Assembly: GCA_947044365.1 (NCBI GenBank)
Contig: OX345636.1
Span: 56,833,746 to 56,897,745, forward strand
DNA length: 64,000 bases
Direction of reading: 5' to 3'
DNA from: Petrosia ficiformis
Taxonomy: Eukaryota > Porifera > Demospongiae > Haplosclerida > Petrosiidae
Shown here one piece after another: positions 49,129 through 60,631 of the stretch; the first letter of the stretch is position 1; every line of letters starts with the position of its first letter. The translations under genes and the position numbers were made by a program. The notes beneath the pieces are model-generated. The model made no database searches. It had not been told where the DNA came from and saw only the letters and a program-made list of their open reading frames with translations.

Positions 49129-50939
49129 TTAATGACAAAAGTTTCCAAACAAACTTTAACTATTAATTCAGTCAGTCAATCAGTTCACAAACTTAAAACT
49201 AATATTAAACTTTATGGTTTCATTTATTACTTGAAAGTTTATAAAAATAATGTATACATGTTATTACAGAATTTCCGTAAATTAGTCTCCTCTCCAGACT
49301 CCATAGTGCAAAATAGTCTGGTAATTTTGGCCCACATTCCTGTCACATGTAGTGACATAGCCAATCAGATCCCTCAGTTTATTAATTGATTACATGACTT
49401 TTTTAATTCAAAAATGTCATATTAAAACCTGTAATAAACAAATCTGTAACAAAGGTTGTGAAGCATCCCAGATACCAGCCTTCTACTATCATCTGGAGAG
49501 TATGATTTAATTCAAGTAACAAACTTATAGATTGAAATATTTGTTATACAAGTACAAGTAGGTTGAGTTAATCATATGACAGTCACTGATTAGGACATCG
49601 TTGTGCCAACCATTGTGGAATGTTTTGTTCTACAGTGGGAATGGCATTCTGGGAATGTGACTATCTGTAAATAGTGTCATACTATAAGAGTGCTGTAACA
49701 TTGTGGGGCGAGCCTGATAGCAAATTGTTCAGATAATTTCTGAGTATGCTGCTAAATAGAATACATGTATGTGGTATTATGTACGACATATACACATGTA
49801 CATGTACATATAGAAAGATTTCAGTACCAACTCCCTAGTGTGGGAGTCACTCGTGCTGACCCCAATTATTAGATAGTATTTATACTTGTAACCCCATCAT
49901 GACAACAGTTACAAGTATTACTAAACACATGTATTATAAACATGTATATTAGTGATCATATGATTATATGTATAGTAAACTAGTAGTTGATATAATCTCA
50001 CAAGTTAATAGATTGTCTTGTACTGATATAATCAGCTTTTTCCTTCTTTATGCAGTACTTGTACATGTAGTTTATAAAGTGTCAAATATAATGTCAATTG
50101 AAATGTATTGTAGCCATTTATTCCATGCCATCCTACATACATGTAGAGGATACTACCATATCTAAAGCATTTGCTTAATTGACTATAAATTAATACATGT
50201 ACTTGTACCAATGGTGTGGAAACATCCAGTCATGCAGGACATTATCCGATAAATATAGTGAATGTCTGGTAAATTGAAACTGAACTGTATACATGTATAT
50301 TGGGAGCAGAACAAGAGTTGTGAAAATAGGTCAAAATGTTGGCTCAATGTTTCCACATCCCTGACATGTACTTACATGTATATGCATGTACATGTACATA
50401 CTAGTGTATAGCTCCAATAATTAATCGAGGGCAAAAAGTTTCGTGATATATATTATATATTTTTAATTTCGTAAAACATTATTGGTTACAATTGTGGTTA
50501 TACAAGCCACACCCACTTGATTTGAAAGTGTTATGATGGACAATGTTTCATTTGTATCTGGTTCTTATATATGAAAACACTGATGTTCAATATATTGTAT
50601 TATCAGTACCTGACATTATTAAGTTCACATACTATCACTGTACTTACAGTGTACTTTGTGAGTGAAGTACACTGTACTTCAAATGTACTACACCATATTT
50701 CACATACAAATATAATGGGAATTAAAACACAACTATGGTTACAGTAAAAGTACATGTAGTACAACTATAATATTATTATACATGTACCACTTAGAAATGC
50801 AGTTGACTATCACCTTATTAAAGTGTAGCTCCCATCATAGTATATAAAGTCAAGTACTATACATTTTGATAGTGTAATACTTGTAGTATACATGTATGTA
50901 CATGTACATGTACATATAGTAATGTACATTGTACATGTA

Positions 50940-51040
50940 CATGATGTTATTGGAGATGTAGAAAGAAAGAAAGAAAGAGAGAAAGAAAGAAAGAAAGAAA
51001 GACACCTGAGGCAAATGGAAAAATGAACATGAGAGTTGCC
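50940..51040 (-). mobile_element. tRNA-headed SINE, copy E (5'-truncated)
   Basis: Tail ATGATGTTATTGGAGATGTA, (GAAA)n, ACACCTGAGGCAAATGG and body up to GAGAGTTGCC, then ACATGT repeats. The head is missing. Confidence 0.8.
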
Positions 51041-52514
51041 ACATGTACATGTACATGTACATGTAGTATGTATAATTCTTGTACATGTACATAACAATAA
51101 TGTTCATGTACATTGTACATGTAGGTTGCATGTACATGTATTATACATTTACATGTACAATTGTACATACAAGTACGTGTACTGTAATTAATACACATGT
51201 ACATGTGTACATACTATAGTGTGTATACTGTACATGTACTTCTTCACTATAATTATTACACCTACATACGTGTACAATAGTACATGTTAATACTATACAT
51301 GTACGTCCGTCATCTTCATACTATAGTACATATTAGATGTACATGTATATATACTATGGTACTTCTACATGTACATGTTTGCATGTACATGTATGGTTGC
51401 TATATGGAAGTGGAATTTAATTTTGTTCCCAAAGCAAGGCACCATCCCAATCTTGTTCCTGTGCTTTTTTGGTTTATATATAATTTTATTATTATATCAC
51501 TGTTTCTGAAAAGGCACCATTGACCCAAAGAGCTTCTTAATTATTTAGCACTGCGCAGTTCTCTCTTTGAGCCACATGGTGCAGTTAATTATGATTACAT
51601 TGTCACTAACAGTTTTGTTGACTGGCTCAAGATGTTTCCAATGACATAACACTCTAACCATTGTTGAGCCAATTTGCCCCAAGCTTCAAACTTATCAAAC
51701 CCTCTGATCCCTACATACTCTTTTTAATTTTTAAAAATGTTTTTATTATATATATAATATAATCACAGTATAATAATTATTATTATTGTCATGTGTTGTC
51801 TATAATTATTTTCTTATCAGTAATTATTGTTCTGCACTGTGAGTGCATCATTAAAATAGTAAGGCCCTTAATTAATCCTTAGACAACTGTTGTTGAATAT
51901 ATGAGACATTTGGTACCATATTGCATTTATGATCATGATGTAGCATTCCAAGTGTCATGTTTGTCCTCAGCAGCAAGTCCTTATAAATTAGAATAAATTA
52001 GAGAAAATCATGATGACTGTTTGAGCTGAAAATAGACTGACAAGAATTTTTAATGGATATCCACATTTGTTCAGCATTCATAAGGGCAGCAACACATTGA
52101 TAATTGGGTTTTCATGCATTTGGAAGTGTAGGTAGAATATTTGTACTTGAATGAACTTACATGTACATGTACGTGTACATGTACACTCTGGATGTACATG
52201 CACATGTAGATGGTGTCAGGCTGTCTACATCCTCATGATAGGAAACAAATGACTGATGTAATACATTAATTATTCTCTCTCCTTTATAGTATATTGTACA
52301 TGTCACTACAATGTCTCCATAAGTTACATGTACTGTACAACCTCTTAAAAGCAGATGCACATGGTAAATTTGAAAATATTTTCAGTCACTATTGATTTCT
52401 CATCAATCCTTCTACTGACTAACTCTCTAAAATAATTTAATATTGTAATTCTTATAGACTTATTGTGTCTGTTAGTCCTGATTTTATAATGCAGTCTGTT
52501 ACTATTCTTAAAAG

Positions 52515-52730
52515 TATAGGGCTGGAAATCAGTTGAGATTCTGAAATTGATTAATACCAATTTCAAATAGATTGATAATTGATTAAAATCAGCAGAAGTA
52601 ATAAGGCCAATTAAATAAATTGATACAGGAAACTCCCCTCATTTGATAATCAAAATGGTTTCCTGTCACGTACAAATTGTGCATTATTTGCTGTTGCATG
52701 CTTGAAAAGTATGTCTTCTGTAATAATTAG
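52515..52730 (+). mobile_element. hAT-like MITE (TAGGGCTGGGA), copy 2, 3'-truncated
   Basis: Starts after CTTAAAAG (52507-52514) with TATAGGGCTGGAAATC and runs to CTGTAATAATTAG; the last 50 bp are missing and it joins the second half of the tandem duplication. Confidence 0.8.
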
Positions 52731-53609
52731 GGGAGCAAGACTGAATGTTTCTTTTGTATCTGGTTCTTGTATATGAGCTTATCAAAAACACTGATGTTCA
52801 ATATATTGTATTATCAGTACCTGACATTATTAAGTTCACATACTATCACTGTACTTACAGTGTACTTTGTGAGTGAAGTACACTGTACTTCAAATGTACT
52901 ACACCATATTTCACATAAGTACTATGCTATCACATACAAATGTAATGGGAATTAACACACAACTATGATTACAGTACAATGTAGTACAACTATATATTAT
53001 TATACTAATTAGGAGTGCAGTTGACTATCACCTTATTAAAGTGTAGCTCCCATCATAGTATGTATGTACATGTACATGTGGTATGTATAATACATGTATG
53101 TACATGTACATAAAAATGATGTTCACGTGCATTGTACATGTAGTATGTTACATGTACATACTTGTACGTGTACTGTAATTAATACACATGTACATGTGTA
53201 CATACTATAGTATGTACATGTACGTATACTGTACATGTACTTCTTCACTATAATTATTACACCTACATGTACATACATGTACAATAATATATGTTAATAC
53301 TATACATCATCTTCATACTATAGTACATATTAGATGTACATGTATATATACTATGGTACTTCTACATGTACATGTACAACTACAGTAATGTTATAATACA
53401 GTATATAATCTGTACTCAAAATTAAATGTGGGAAAACATTGGCCACACCCACCATTAATTAATTAAACACTAATGCAAAATCTACAGACTCAGAGAATTC
53501 TAAAACTTTCATAAATGCTTTTGAAACATTTCTAAGATGTTCATGCATGTACTATTACTTGACTGTCTATTACTATCCCATGTCTGAGTTCACCTAACTA
53601 CATGTTACA

Positions 53610-53772
53610 TGCCTTGCTTTGGCAACAAAATTAAATACCACTTCCTCATAACAACCGTACATAAGTATATATAGCTAGAGTAAAGGCAAAACACAAAGAA
53701 GCAATACTTACATGTATGCATGTATGGTTGTTATATGGAAGTGGAATTTAATTTTGTTCCCAAAGCAAGGCA
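53610..53772. repeat. Short foldback inside the second duplicate
   Basis: GCCTTGCTTTGGCAACAAAA..TACCACTTCCTCATAACAACC pairs with GGTTGTTATATGGAAGTGG..TTTTGTTCCCAAAGCAAGGC around a 65-bp centre. It is related to the 44188 inverted repeat. Confidence 0.75.
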
Positions 53773-55511
53773 CCATCCCAATCTTGTTCCTGTGCTTTTT
53801 TGGTTTACATATAATTTTATTATTATATCAGTGTTTTTGAAAAGGCACCATTGACCCAAAGAGCTTCTTAATTATTTAGCACTGCGCAGTTCTCTCTTTG
53901 AGCCACATGGTGCAGTTAATTATGATTACATTGTCACTAACAGTTTTGTTAACTGGCTCAAGATGTTTCCAATGGCATAACACTCTAACCATTGTTGAGC
54001 CAATTTGGCACAAGCTTCAAACTTATCAAACCCTCTAATCCCCACATACTTTTAAAAAATGTTTTTATTATGTAATCACAGTATAATAATTATTATTATT
54101 GTCAAGTATTGTCTCAATTATTTTCTTATCAGTTCTGCACTGTGAGTGCATTCATTAAAATAGTAAGGCCCTTAATTAATCCTTAGACAACTGTTGTTGA
54201 ATATATGAGACATTTGGTACCATATTGCATTTATGATCATGATATAGCATTCCAAGTGTCATGTTTGTCCTCAGTAGCAAGTCCTTATTAAATTAGAGAA
54301 AATCATGACAACTATTTGAGCTGAAAATGGACTGACAAGGATTTTTAATGGATATCTCCATTTGTTCAGCATTCATAAGGGCAGCACCACATTGATACTT
54401 AGGTTTTCATGCATTTGAGAGGGTAGGTAGAATATTTGTATTTATACATGTATCTTCTTGAATGAACGTATGTACATGTACATGTATATTCTGGTACATG
54501 TAGATGGTGTCAGGCTGTTAGCACCATCAAGATAGGAGACAAAATGACGGATGTAATACATTAAATATCCTCTATCCATTTTAGTATATTGTACATGTCA
54601 GTACAATGTCTCCATAAGTTACATGTACTGTACAACCTCTTAGAAGCAGTGCACATGGTAAATTTGAAAATATTTTCAGTCACTATTGATTTCATAGGCA
54701 TAGCCAGACCTTTAAGATTGGGTGGGCCAGGTAAAGCATACATTGTAGATCGGCACGCAAAGCATGCCAAAACATTTTAGCATTAATAAATTCATGATAA
54801 GCGTGGTCTACCATTCGTGGCCAGGCAGACAAGTTGAGTTGGAGCTAGTTCAATTGACCCTAGCTGAATCTGCCATTGCATGCTGGTTCCATCATCTTTA
54901 ATACACATGTACATCACTATATACTTGAGAGCATTCAAACTCTCTGATGATCTCCGAGTATACGTATACGAGTGATTTTCACCTACACATGTATGAATAA
55001 TTAATGAGAAAAGTCCCAACTCAACACGAACGGACTTTAGTCGCCGTTTTTTACAACTGCACATGCGTATACCATATCGATATAAACAAATGTTATATCA
55101 TATCGTATCGTGGCTTATTACATGTATATCGTGATATGTCGATATATCGATATATCGTGGGAGCACTATCACAAATATACATGTACATGCCCCAAATAAT
55201 TTTTATTAATATAAAATTATATTATATCATAGACAATTGATTTAAATAACTTACTACTTGACTTTAATGATATGTCAGCCATCTTGAAGATCGTGTAGAC
55301 ACTCGATAATAATAAATACATGTACATGTATGTGCTTATGAAGGCATCTTCATCTATGTATATATTGGCAGTTATCATTGTAATATAATATTATAGCTAC
55401 ATGTATGTACATGTACATGTATCTATGAATAATGCAATATTGTAATTCTTGTAGACTTATTGTGTCTGTTAGTCCTGATTTTATAATGCAGTCTGTTACT
55501 ATTCTTAAAAG

Positions 55512-55789
55512 TAGGGCTAGGAATCTCCTGAGATTCTGAAATCGATTATCAAATTGATTGATAATCAATTAAAATCAGTAGAAGTAATTAGGCCAATTAA
55601 GTACATTAATACAGGAGAATCCCCATTTGATGATAAGGGTTCCTACGTATCACCTACATATTGTACATTACTTGATATCACATGCTTGAAAAGTATATCT
55701 TCTGGAATAATTAGCATAATTTATATCACAGACTTATAATCGATAATTTTCAATATCGATTGATTAATTGATTAATCATCCCAGTCCTA
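55512..55789 (+). mobile_element. hAT-like MITE (TAGGGCTGGGA), copy 3
   Basis: Ends TAGGGCTAGGA and TCCCAGTCCTA; perfect 8-bp target duplication CTTAAAAG at 55504-55511 and 55790-55797. 278 bp, non-coding. Confidence 0.92.
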
Positions 55790-56990
55790 CTTAAAAGTCT
55801 ATTTATAGTAACATCATCCGTTTTGTATAAATTATAAGTATTGTGTACATTTGTATTTTGTAATCTTACTGATCTGTCCATTCAACAATAAACTGTTAAC
55901 ACTACAATTTATTGGGTTCTGTCTTCATGTAACCATTGTGGGATTATGTCATCATTATAATTATCAGAACATTATTCTATACAGTATCATTGTTAGTATT
56001 GGGTGTGGTTTTATATTTTATAGAATCAAATGTGTTTCTATTTATAATAATGAATGGTTACATGAACAAACTGTCAGTTAATATCTCATTTGTAATGTAT
56101 AATGTATGGATTGCCATCTTTTCAAGCCATCCTCTGAATTAATTCACATATTTTATAATCAATACATTTTCAGTTATCCTAATGGTGTGGATGTTCCATT
56201 GTATATTGTGTTATATTTGGTGTTTATTATGTCATTTTATTATGTTACAAAAAGCTTTGCGGCCGCATAAACTGATCGTCAGAAGTGCTATTTTAGGTAA
56301 AGTTTCATTGTTATCCAATCTTTATATGTCAAATCACAAAGAACTGGATAATCATTCTCTTAGGTTAATTGCTTTGGAGCGTAATGGATCACATACAATT
56401 GAAACTAGACGTAATGCTTACCTTCAATTGAACTACAAACTGTTCAGTTCACTTTTTCTACTTACATGTAGTTTTGTATTGTCATTATAGTGACAATTGC
56501 CACTACAAGCAGTGGAATTCCCACTCTCTGTAGCAACATCTGGACAAAATGGTTAGAACAAATGATGGGCAGATACTTCCACTGTGAAATATGGAGGTCA
56601 TATGTTGTACACATGTACAGTATATTAGAACAGAGCAATATGTACCAAACTCCTCCTATACATTTTAGCTTCATTAGTCTTGTTATATGTAAGAGAACAA
56701 ACATTCCAGTAATCAAATATTTGTGATGTAAAATGTGTAAAGTAATGAATAACAGTAAGTACTGTTAATTATTGAAATATGTATCCGTTAGATCACCATC
56801 TTAAATTTAGACTCTTTTTGTAATCTCTACTAGTCAAAGTGTACACTACCACATTTCTTAGCTACATGTACATACAACAAAGATTTGTACTAATGGGATT
56901 TCATTAAAATTATAAGTCAAACTTGTAAATTATATTGTAAATTATTATATGAATTATTTAATCTGTTGTATTTTCTTATATATTCTTTAG

Positions 56991-57080
56991 AATCATCAGA
57001 CTCCGCTATTTTATTGTCGATCTTTTGAAGCTACACAGTTACTATTGGACAAAGGGGCTCGAGTGGAGCATAAGAATCGG
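56991..57080 (+). CDS. Ankyrin-repeat protein, exon 5
   Basis: Thirty codons between acceptor ATTCTTTAG and donor CGG|GTGAGT, phase 0. It reads NHQTPLFYCRSFEATQLLLD followed by KGARVEHKNR. The TPLF..C..FEATQLLLDKGARVEHKN pattern is a clear ankyrin repeat with the TPL signature at its start. It continues from exon 4 in frame. The window ends before the next exon, so the protein's C-terminus and repeat number are unknown. Confidence 0.9.
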
Positions 57081-58154
57081 GTGAGTATATTATTATAGAT
57101 GTTAAATGTGGTTCAGTATGATAATTATGATGATAGAACATATAAATTATGTGAGTGTATAATTATACATGTAGATGTTAAATGTGGTTCAGTATGATAT
57201 GATGATAGAACATATAAATTATGTGAGTGTATATATATATATACATGTAGATGTTAAATTTAATATTATTACAATGATTTCATAGAAAGGTTTTGATTAA
57301 GCAATTCCTAAACACACATACCATATACTGTATAGCAGGAATTATTGTGATTGAAATATGAAATATTGGACAATTGCTAAATGCAAATTTTGAATCCACA
57401 CACGGAACCTGTGTGAATGTGATTTAGTATCTACATTTCTACAGTACCTCCAGCTACTGTGTTAGTGAAAGCTAGCTAGTTATTTTAAGCAGGTAAGTCT
57501 AGACAAAAAGTTACTTTTAAAAGTAGTTGTGTGATAGCCGGATTGAAGTGGTCTGTTCTCACACATTAGTAAAGCTACGTACATGTAAGTCAATTATATT
57601 TAATGTACTGTATAGCTATTAACAAGGTGTTGGAATATATTTGAGAGTTTTCCAGTTACGCAGGTTTCTCTGAATCTGTAGAATACAGGCCTTCTGTATT
57701 TAATTCATTGTACATGTACATGTAGGTGTGGTCAATATTAAATTTGCTGCATTTAACATTTTCAATATGCATATTTTAGCAGATTTGCCTTTATGTACAT
57801 GTATGTAATTTCCTCACTAGTTGCCAATAATTCCCTCTATACTGTATCAAGATGGTTGAACAGGTATTCATTTTGGTGGATCATGCATTACTCAGAATTA
57901 GTTTAGTCTTATTAACTATTATATTATCATCATATTAAAAAAGGAAAAGGATCAATGTTTGTATAATAACTGTCTTAAAACAAGAATGAGACTTTGTATA
58001 TAGTATATAATATATAGCCCCTCTGCCTCCCTGTTTTTTTCCCTATTCATACATGTACTTTTTACTTGTATATGATTATCTTATCACTTTAAAAGCAAAG
58101 CAGTTTATTATATTAAAAATATCAAACATAACACCAATTGAAATATACAAATAT

Positions 58155-58522
58155 TATGGCCTGTAGGGCAATCCCTATGATTTCTTTCCGCGAGGTTTAA
58201 TGCATATAAATTATTTTATAATTATGTTTGTGTAACATATATAACTATGTGTTGTATACATAGTTGTGTCATTCTGGGTGTCTCGGTCAATTAAGAAAGA
58301 CTAGCAGAAAGAAAGCAGCTTGTAGCTTACATAGAAACTGGTACTAATAGCTATTCTACCTGAAATATATTCATAAAGTTCTATAAGATCTTTTAAAAAG
58401 TAAGAAGAGTAGATAATGAAAATAATAACTATAATAGGCTGTTGTGTTTCAAACATGAGAAAGTCAGCCATGATTACTGAATGCTGGATACCACAAAGCA
58501 ATAATAATTGTAAGGATACTTG
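58155..58522 (+). mobile_element. GGCCCGTAGGGCC-type MITE, copy 3
   Basis: Head ATGGCCTGTAGGGC, inner end ATCCCTATGATTTCTTT, then the shared interior (GCAGAAAGAAAGC, AAAATAATAACTATAATAGG, GTCAGCCATGATTACTGAAT). The 3' end has lost the terminal AAAGCAATCATAGGG block. Confidence 0.75.
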
Positions 58523-59069
58523 TATTTCCATAATTATACATGTATCTTGTTTCCCAGTCCATCTTACAGATAGGGTACTACATAATTATCTAAACAATTG
58601 ACTATAAATGAATAATATTGCCTGGGCCATGACCCAGGCTAGCCCTGTGCTTGCTACACCTATGATAGATTTCTCATCAATCCTTGTAGTGACTAACTTT
58701 CTAAAATAAGGACACCTTGCTGTTATGTAAAGCAGTCACGAATATACATGCCCCAAATAATTTTTATTAATATTAAAATAATTATATGATATCATGGACA
58801 ATTGATTAATAATAACTTACCACTTGACAATTATCTACTTTAATGATATCTGTCCGCCATCTTGAAGATCGTATAGACACTTGATAATAATAAATACATG
58901 TATGTGCTTATGAAGGCATCTTCATCTACGTATATATTGGCAGTTATCATTGTAATAGAGTATTATAGCTATGTACATGTACATGTATGTATGAATAATG
59001 TAATATTGTAATTCTTGTAGACTTATTGTGTCTGTTAGTCCTAATTCATTCTGTTACTATTCTTAAAAG

Positions 59070-59348
59070 TAGGGCTGGAAATCAGTTGAGATTCTGAAAT
59101 GGATTATCAAATTGATTGATAATCAATGGAAGTAATTAAGCCAATTAAGTAAATTAATACAGGAATCTCCTCCCATTTGATGATTAAAAAGGTTTCTCGT
59201 AACTTACATATTGTACATTACTTGATATCACATGCTTGAAAAATATATCTTCTGGAATAATTAGCATAATTGATATCACAGACTTATAATTGATAATCAG
59301 AAGAATTTTCAATATCGATTGATTAATAGATTAATCATCCCAGTCCTA
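59070..59348 (+). mobile_element. hAT-like MITE (TAGGGCTGGGA), copy 4
   Basis: Same insertion site as copy 3 (CTTAAAAG at 59062-59069), so it was copied with the segmental duplication rather than inserted anew. At the right end CATGTA separates the element from the second CTTAAAAG. Confidence 0.85.
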
Positions 59349-59486
59349 CATGTACTTAAAAGTCTATTTATAGTAACATCATCCTGATAAGCACATTGAT
59401 TTAAAAGATTGCACTCTGGCTCTGTAATAATATTCATAACTCTTATTAATTTTAAAAACATATTTCAGCTACATGTACATAAACAG

Positions 59487-59662
59487 CAGTGTTTCTCCCA
59501 GGATAAATATTAAGTGTGAGGGAGTGCATCAGTGGTACATGACATTTGGGCAACAATGTTCAATCAGTGTTGTAAAACAGTGTTTTTAAAATTCAAAACT
59601 AAATGGTAGGGGAGCAAGACTGATATAGCGCCATGGTACCACCCTTTATGGGGGAAACACTG
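59487..59662 (+). mobile_element. 176-bp hAT-like MITE (CAGTGTTTC ends), copy 2
   Basis: Ends CAGTGTTTCTCCC and GGGGGAAACACTG; interior TCAATCAGTGTTGTAAAACA. Inverse to the copy at 16759-16934 and identical in length. Confidence 0.75.
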
Positions 59663-60031
59663 AAAACAGGTCTTCAGAGAAGTGCTTGTTTCAGTTAAAG
59701 TTTTGTTTTTATCCAATTCTTATATGCCTAATCACAAAGAGCTGGATAATCAAACTCTTAGGTACACTGTACATTTCTCTGGAGTGTAATGGATCACATA
59801 CAATTGAAACTACACATGCATGTACTTGTACATGTAATGGTTAACTACAAACTGTTCAGTCCACTTTCCTACTTACATGTAGTTTTGTATTGTCACTATA
59901 GTGACAATTCTCACTACAAACAGTGGAATTCTCACTCTCTGTAGCAACATCTCGTATATGTATTGATGTTCATGTTTTGCAGGTCATCCTACATAGATGG
60001 TGTATGCAACCATATCTAAACATTTGCTTAA

Positions 60032-60631
60032 CCCTTAGAGGACTGATGTCACATATATGTGACATTTCATCCCTATGTGGTTCGCCGTCTGTTCCTAGCT
60101 ACACGAAGCTGTCCAAATGGTTGTAATTGGCGTCAGGCACAAGTTGATGAACCTGGCTAAAAAATTTGATTGTTTTCTGGCCGTCCTTTGGCCTACAATA
60201 ACAATCATGGGGGAGATTTTAAGGGGGGGTGTCCCCCTGTTAATGCGGGGGTTCGAAGTGGGTGCAGCCCTCTCGCTGTCGATGAATTTTGCATTTTTTG
60301 ATCACGCCCACGTTGTCTGGTGGGTACCTGAGGCATTTCCCTTGCTGTGAAACCTGAAATCGTGGGTGTAGCTGGTGCCAACATGCAGTGGGGTCATTTT
60401 GTTAGCCCCAGTTCCAGTCAAAAGAAGGAGAGCACTGCATTTGATTTGATCCTACGAAGTGCTTGGGGACTTTCGAGTCCCGGTAAGCAAGTTGGTGGAA
60501 GTAGTACTCCACGTCGGAAAAGGAGCCAAGTTTGGGGTAGAGAAAGTGAACGGTGCCCACATTATATGCAATAGAGTCACCAGTGTTGGAAATGGGAAGA
60601 ATTTTGAAAAACAGGCTCAGTCCTCTAAGGG
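60032..60631. mobile_element. 600-bp TTAA-flanked element (CCCTTAGAGGACTGA ends)
   Basis: TTAA at 60028-60031 and 60632-60635; 15-bp perfect inverted ends CCCTTAGAGGACTGA and TCAGTCCTCTAAGGG. The interior is clearly richer in G and C than its surroundings and holds two short frames (60117-60350 and 60347-60574, overlapping by 4 nt) without recognised domains. A paralogous uninterrupted site at 50165-50180 (ATTTGCTTAATTGAC) confirms both the insertion and the TTAA duplication. It is a non-autonomous or gene-poor piggyBac-type element. Confidence 0.9.

Larger units (their letters stand above)
50540..54693. repeat. Tandem duplication of ~2 kb: 50540-52399 and 52745-54693
   Basis: The two halves run parallel: ACTGATGTTCAATATATTG (50580, 52789), GTGTAGCTCCCATCATAGTA, TATGGAAGTGGAATTTAATT (near 51405, 53735), CACTGCGCAGTTCTCTCTTT, GATGGTGTCAGGCTGT (52210, 54503) and TCACTATTGATTTC (52387, 54680). 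Offsets range from 2.2 to 2.3 kb. The first half has gained SINE copy E; the second has gained the foldback arm near 53610. Neither has coding content. Confidence 0.9.
48782..56990 (+). other. Ankyrin gene intron 4 (8.2 kb)
   Basis: It contains the TTAA-bounded element 48856-49128, SINE copy E, a 2.2-kb tandem duplication (50540-54693), two TAGGGCTGGGA MITEs, and the first member of a segmental duplication (55187-56540). 49400-50500 shows nothing recognisable; 50030-50210 is paralogous to the flanks of the 60-kb TTAA element. Confidence 0.55.
55187..59950. repeat. Segmental duplication: 55187-56540 and 58748-59950
   Basis: CATGCCCCAAATAATTTTTA, GCCATCTTGAAGATCGT, GGCATCTTCATCTA and the MITE with its flanks recur at 55187-55810 and 58748-59380. 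AGAGCTGGATAATCA-type text and GTAGCAACATCT recur at 56290-56540 and 59690-59950. Exon 5 of the ankyrin gene lies between the two copies. A partial third copy is at 63120-63290. The 102-aa frame at 56182 is not conserved in the second copy. Confidence 0.85.

Noticed and set aside
50810..51204. Three overlapping 85-95 aa minus-strand frames
   Set aside because: They translate ACATGT repeats and the (GAAA)n tract of SINE copy E.
56182..56490. 102-aa frame in intron 4
   Set aside because: The paralogous segment at 59690-59930 does not keep the frame, so no coding constraint.
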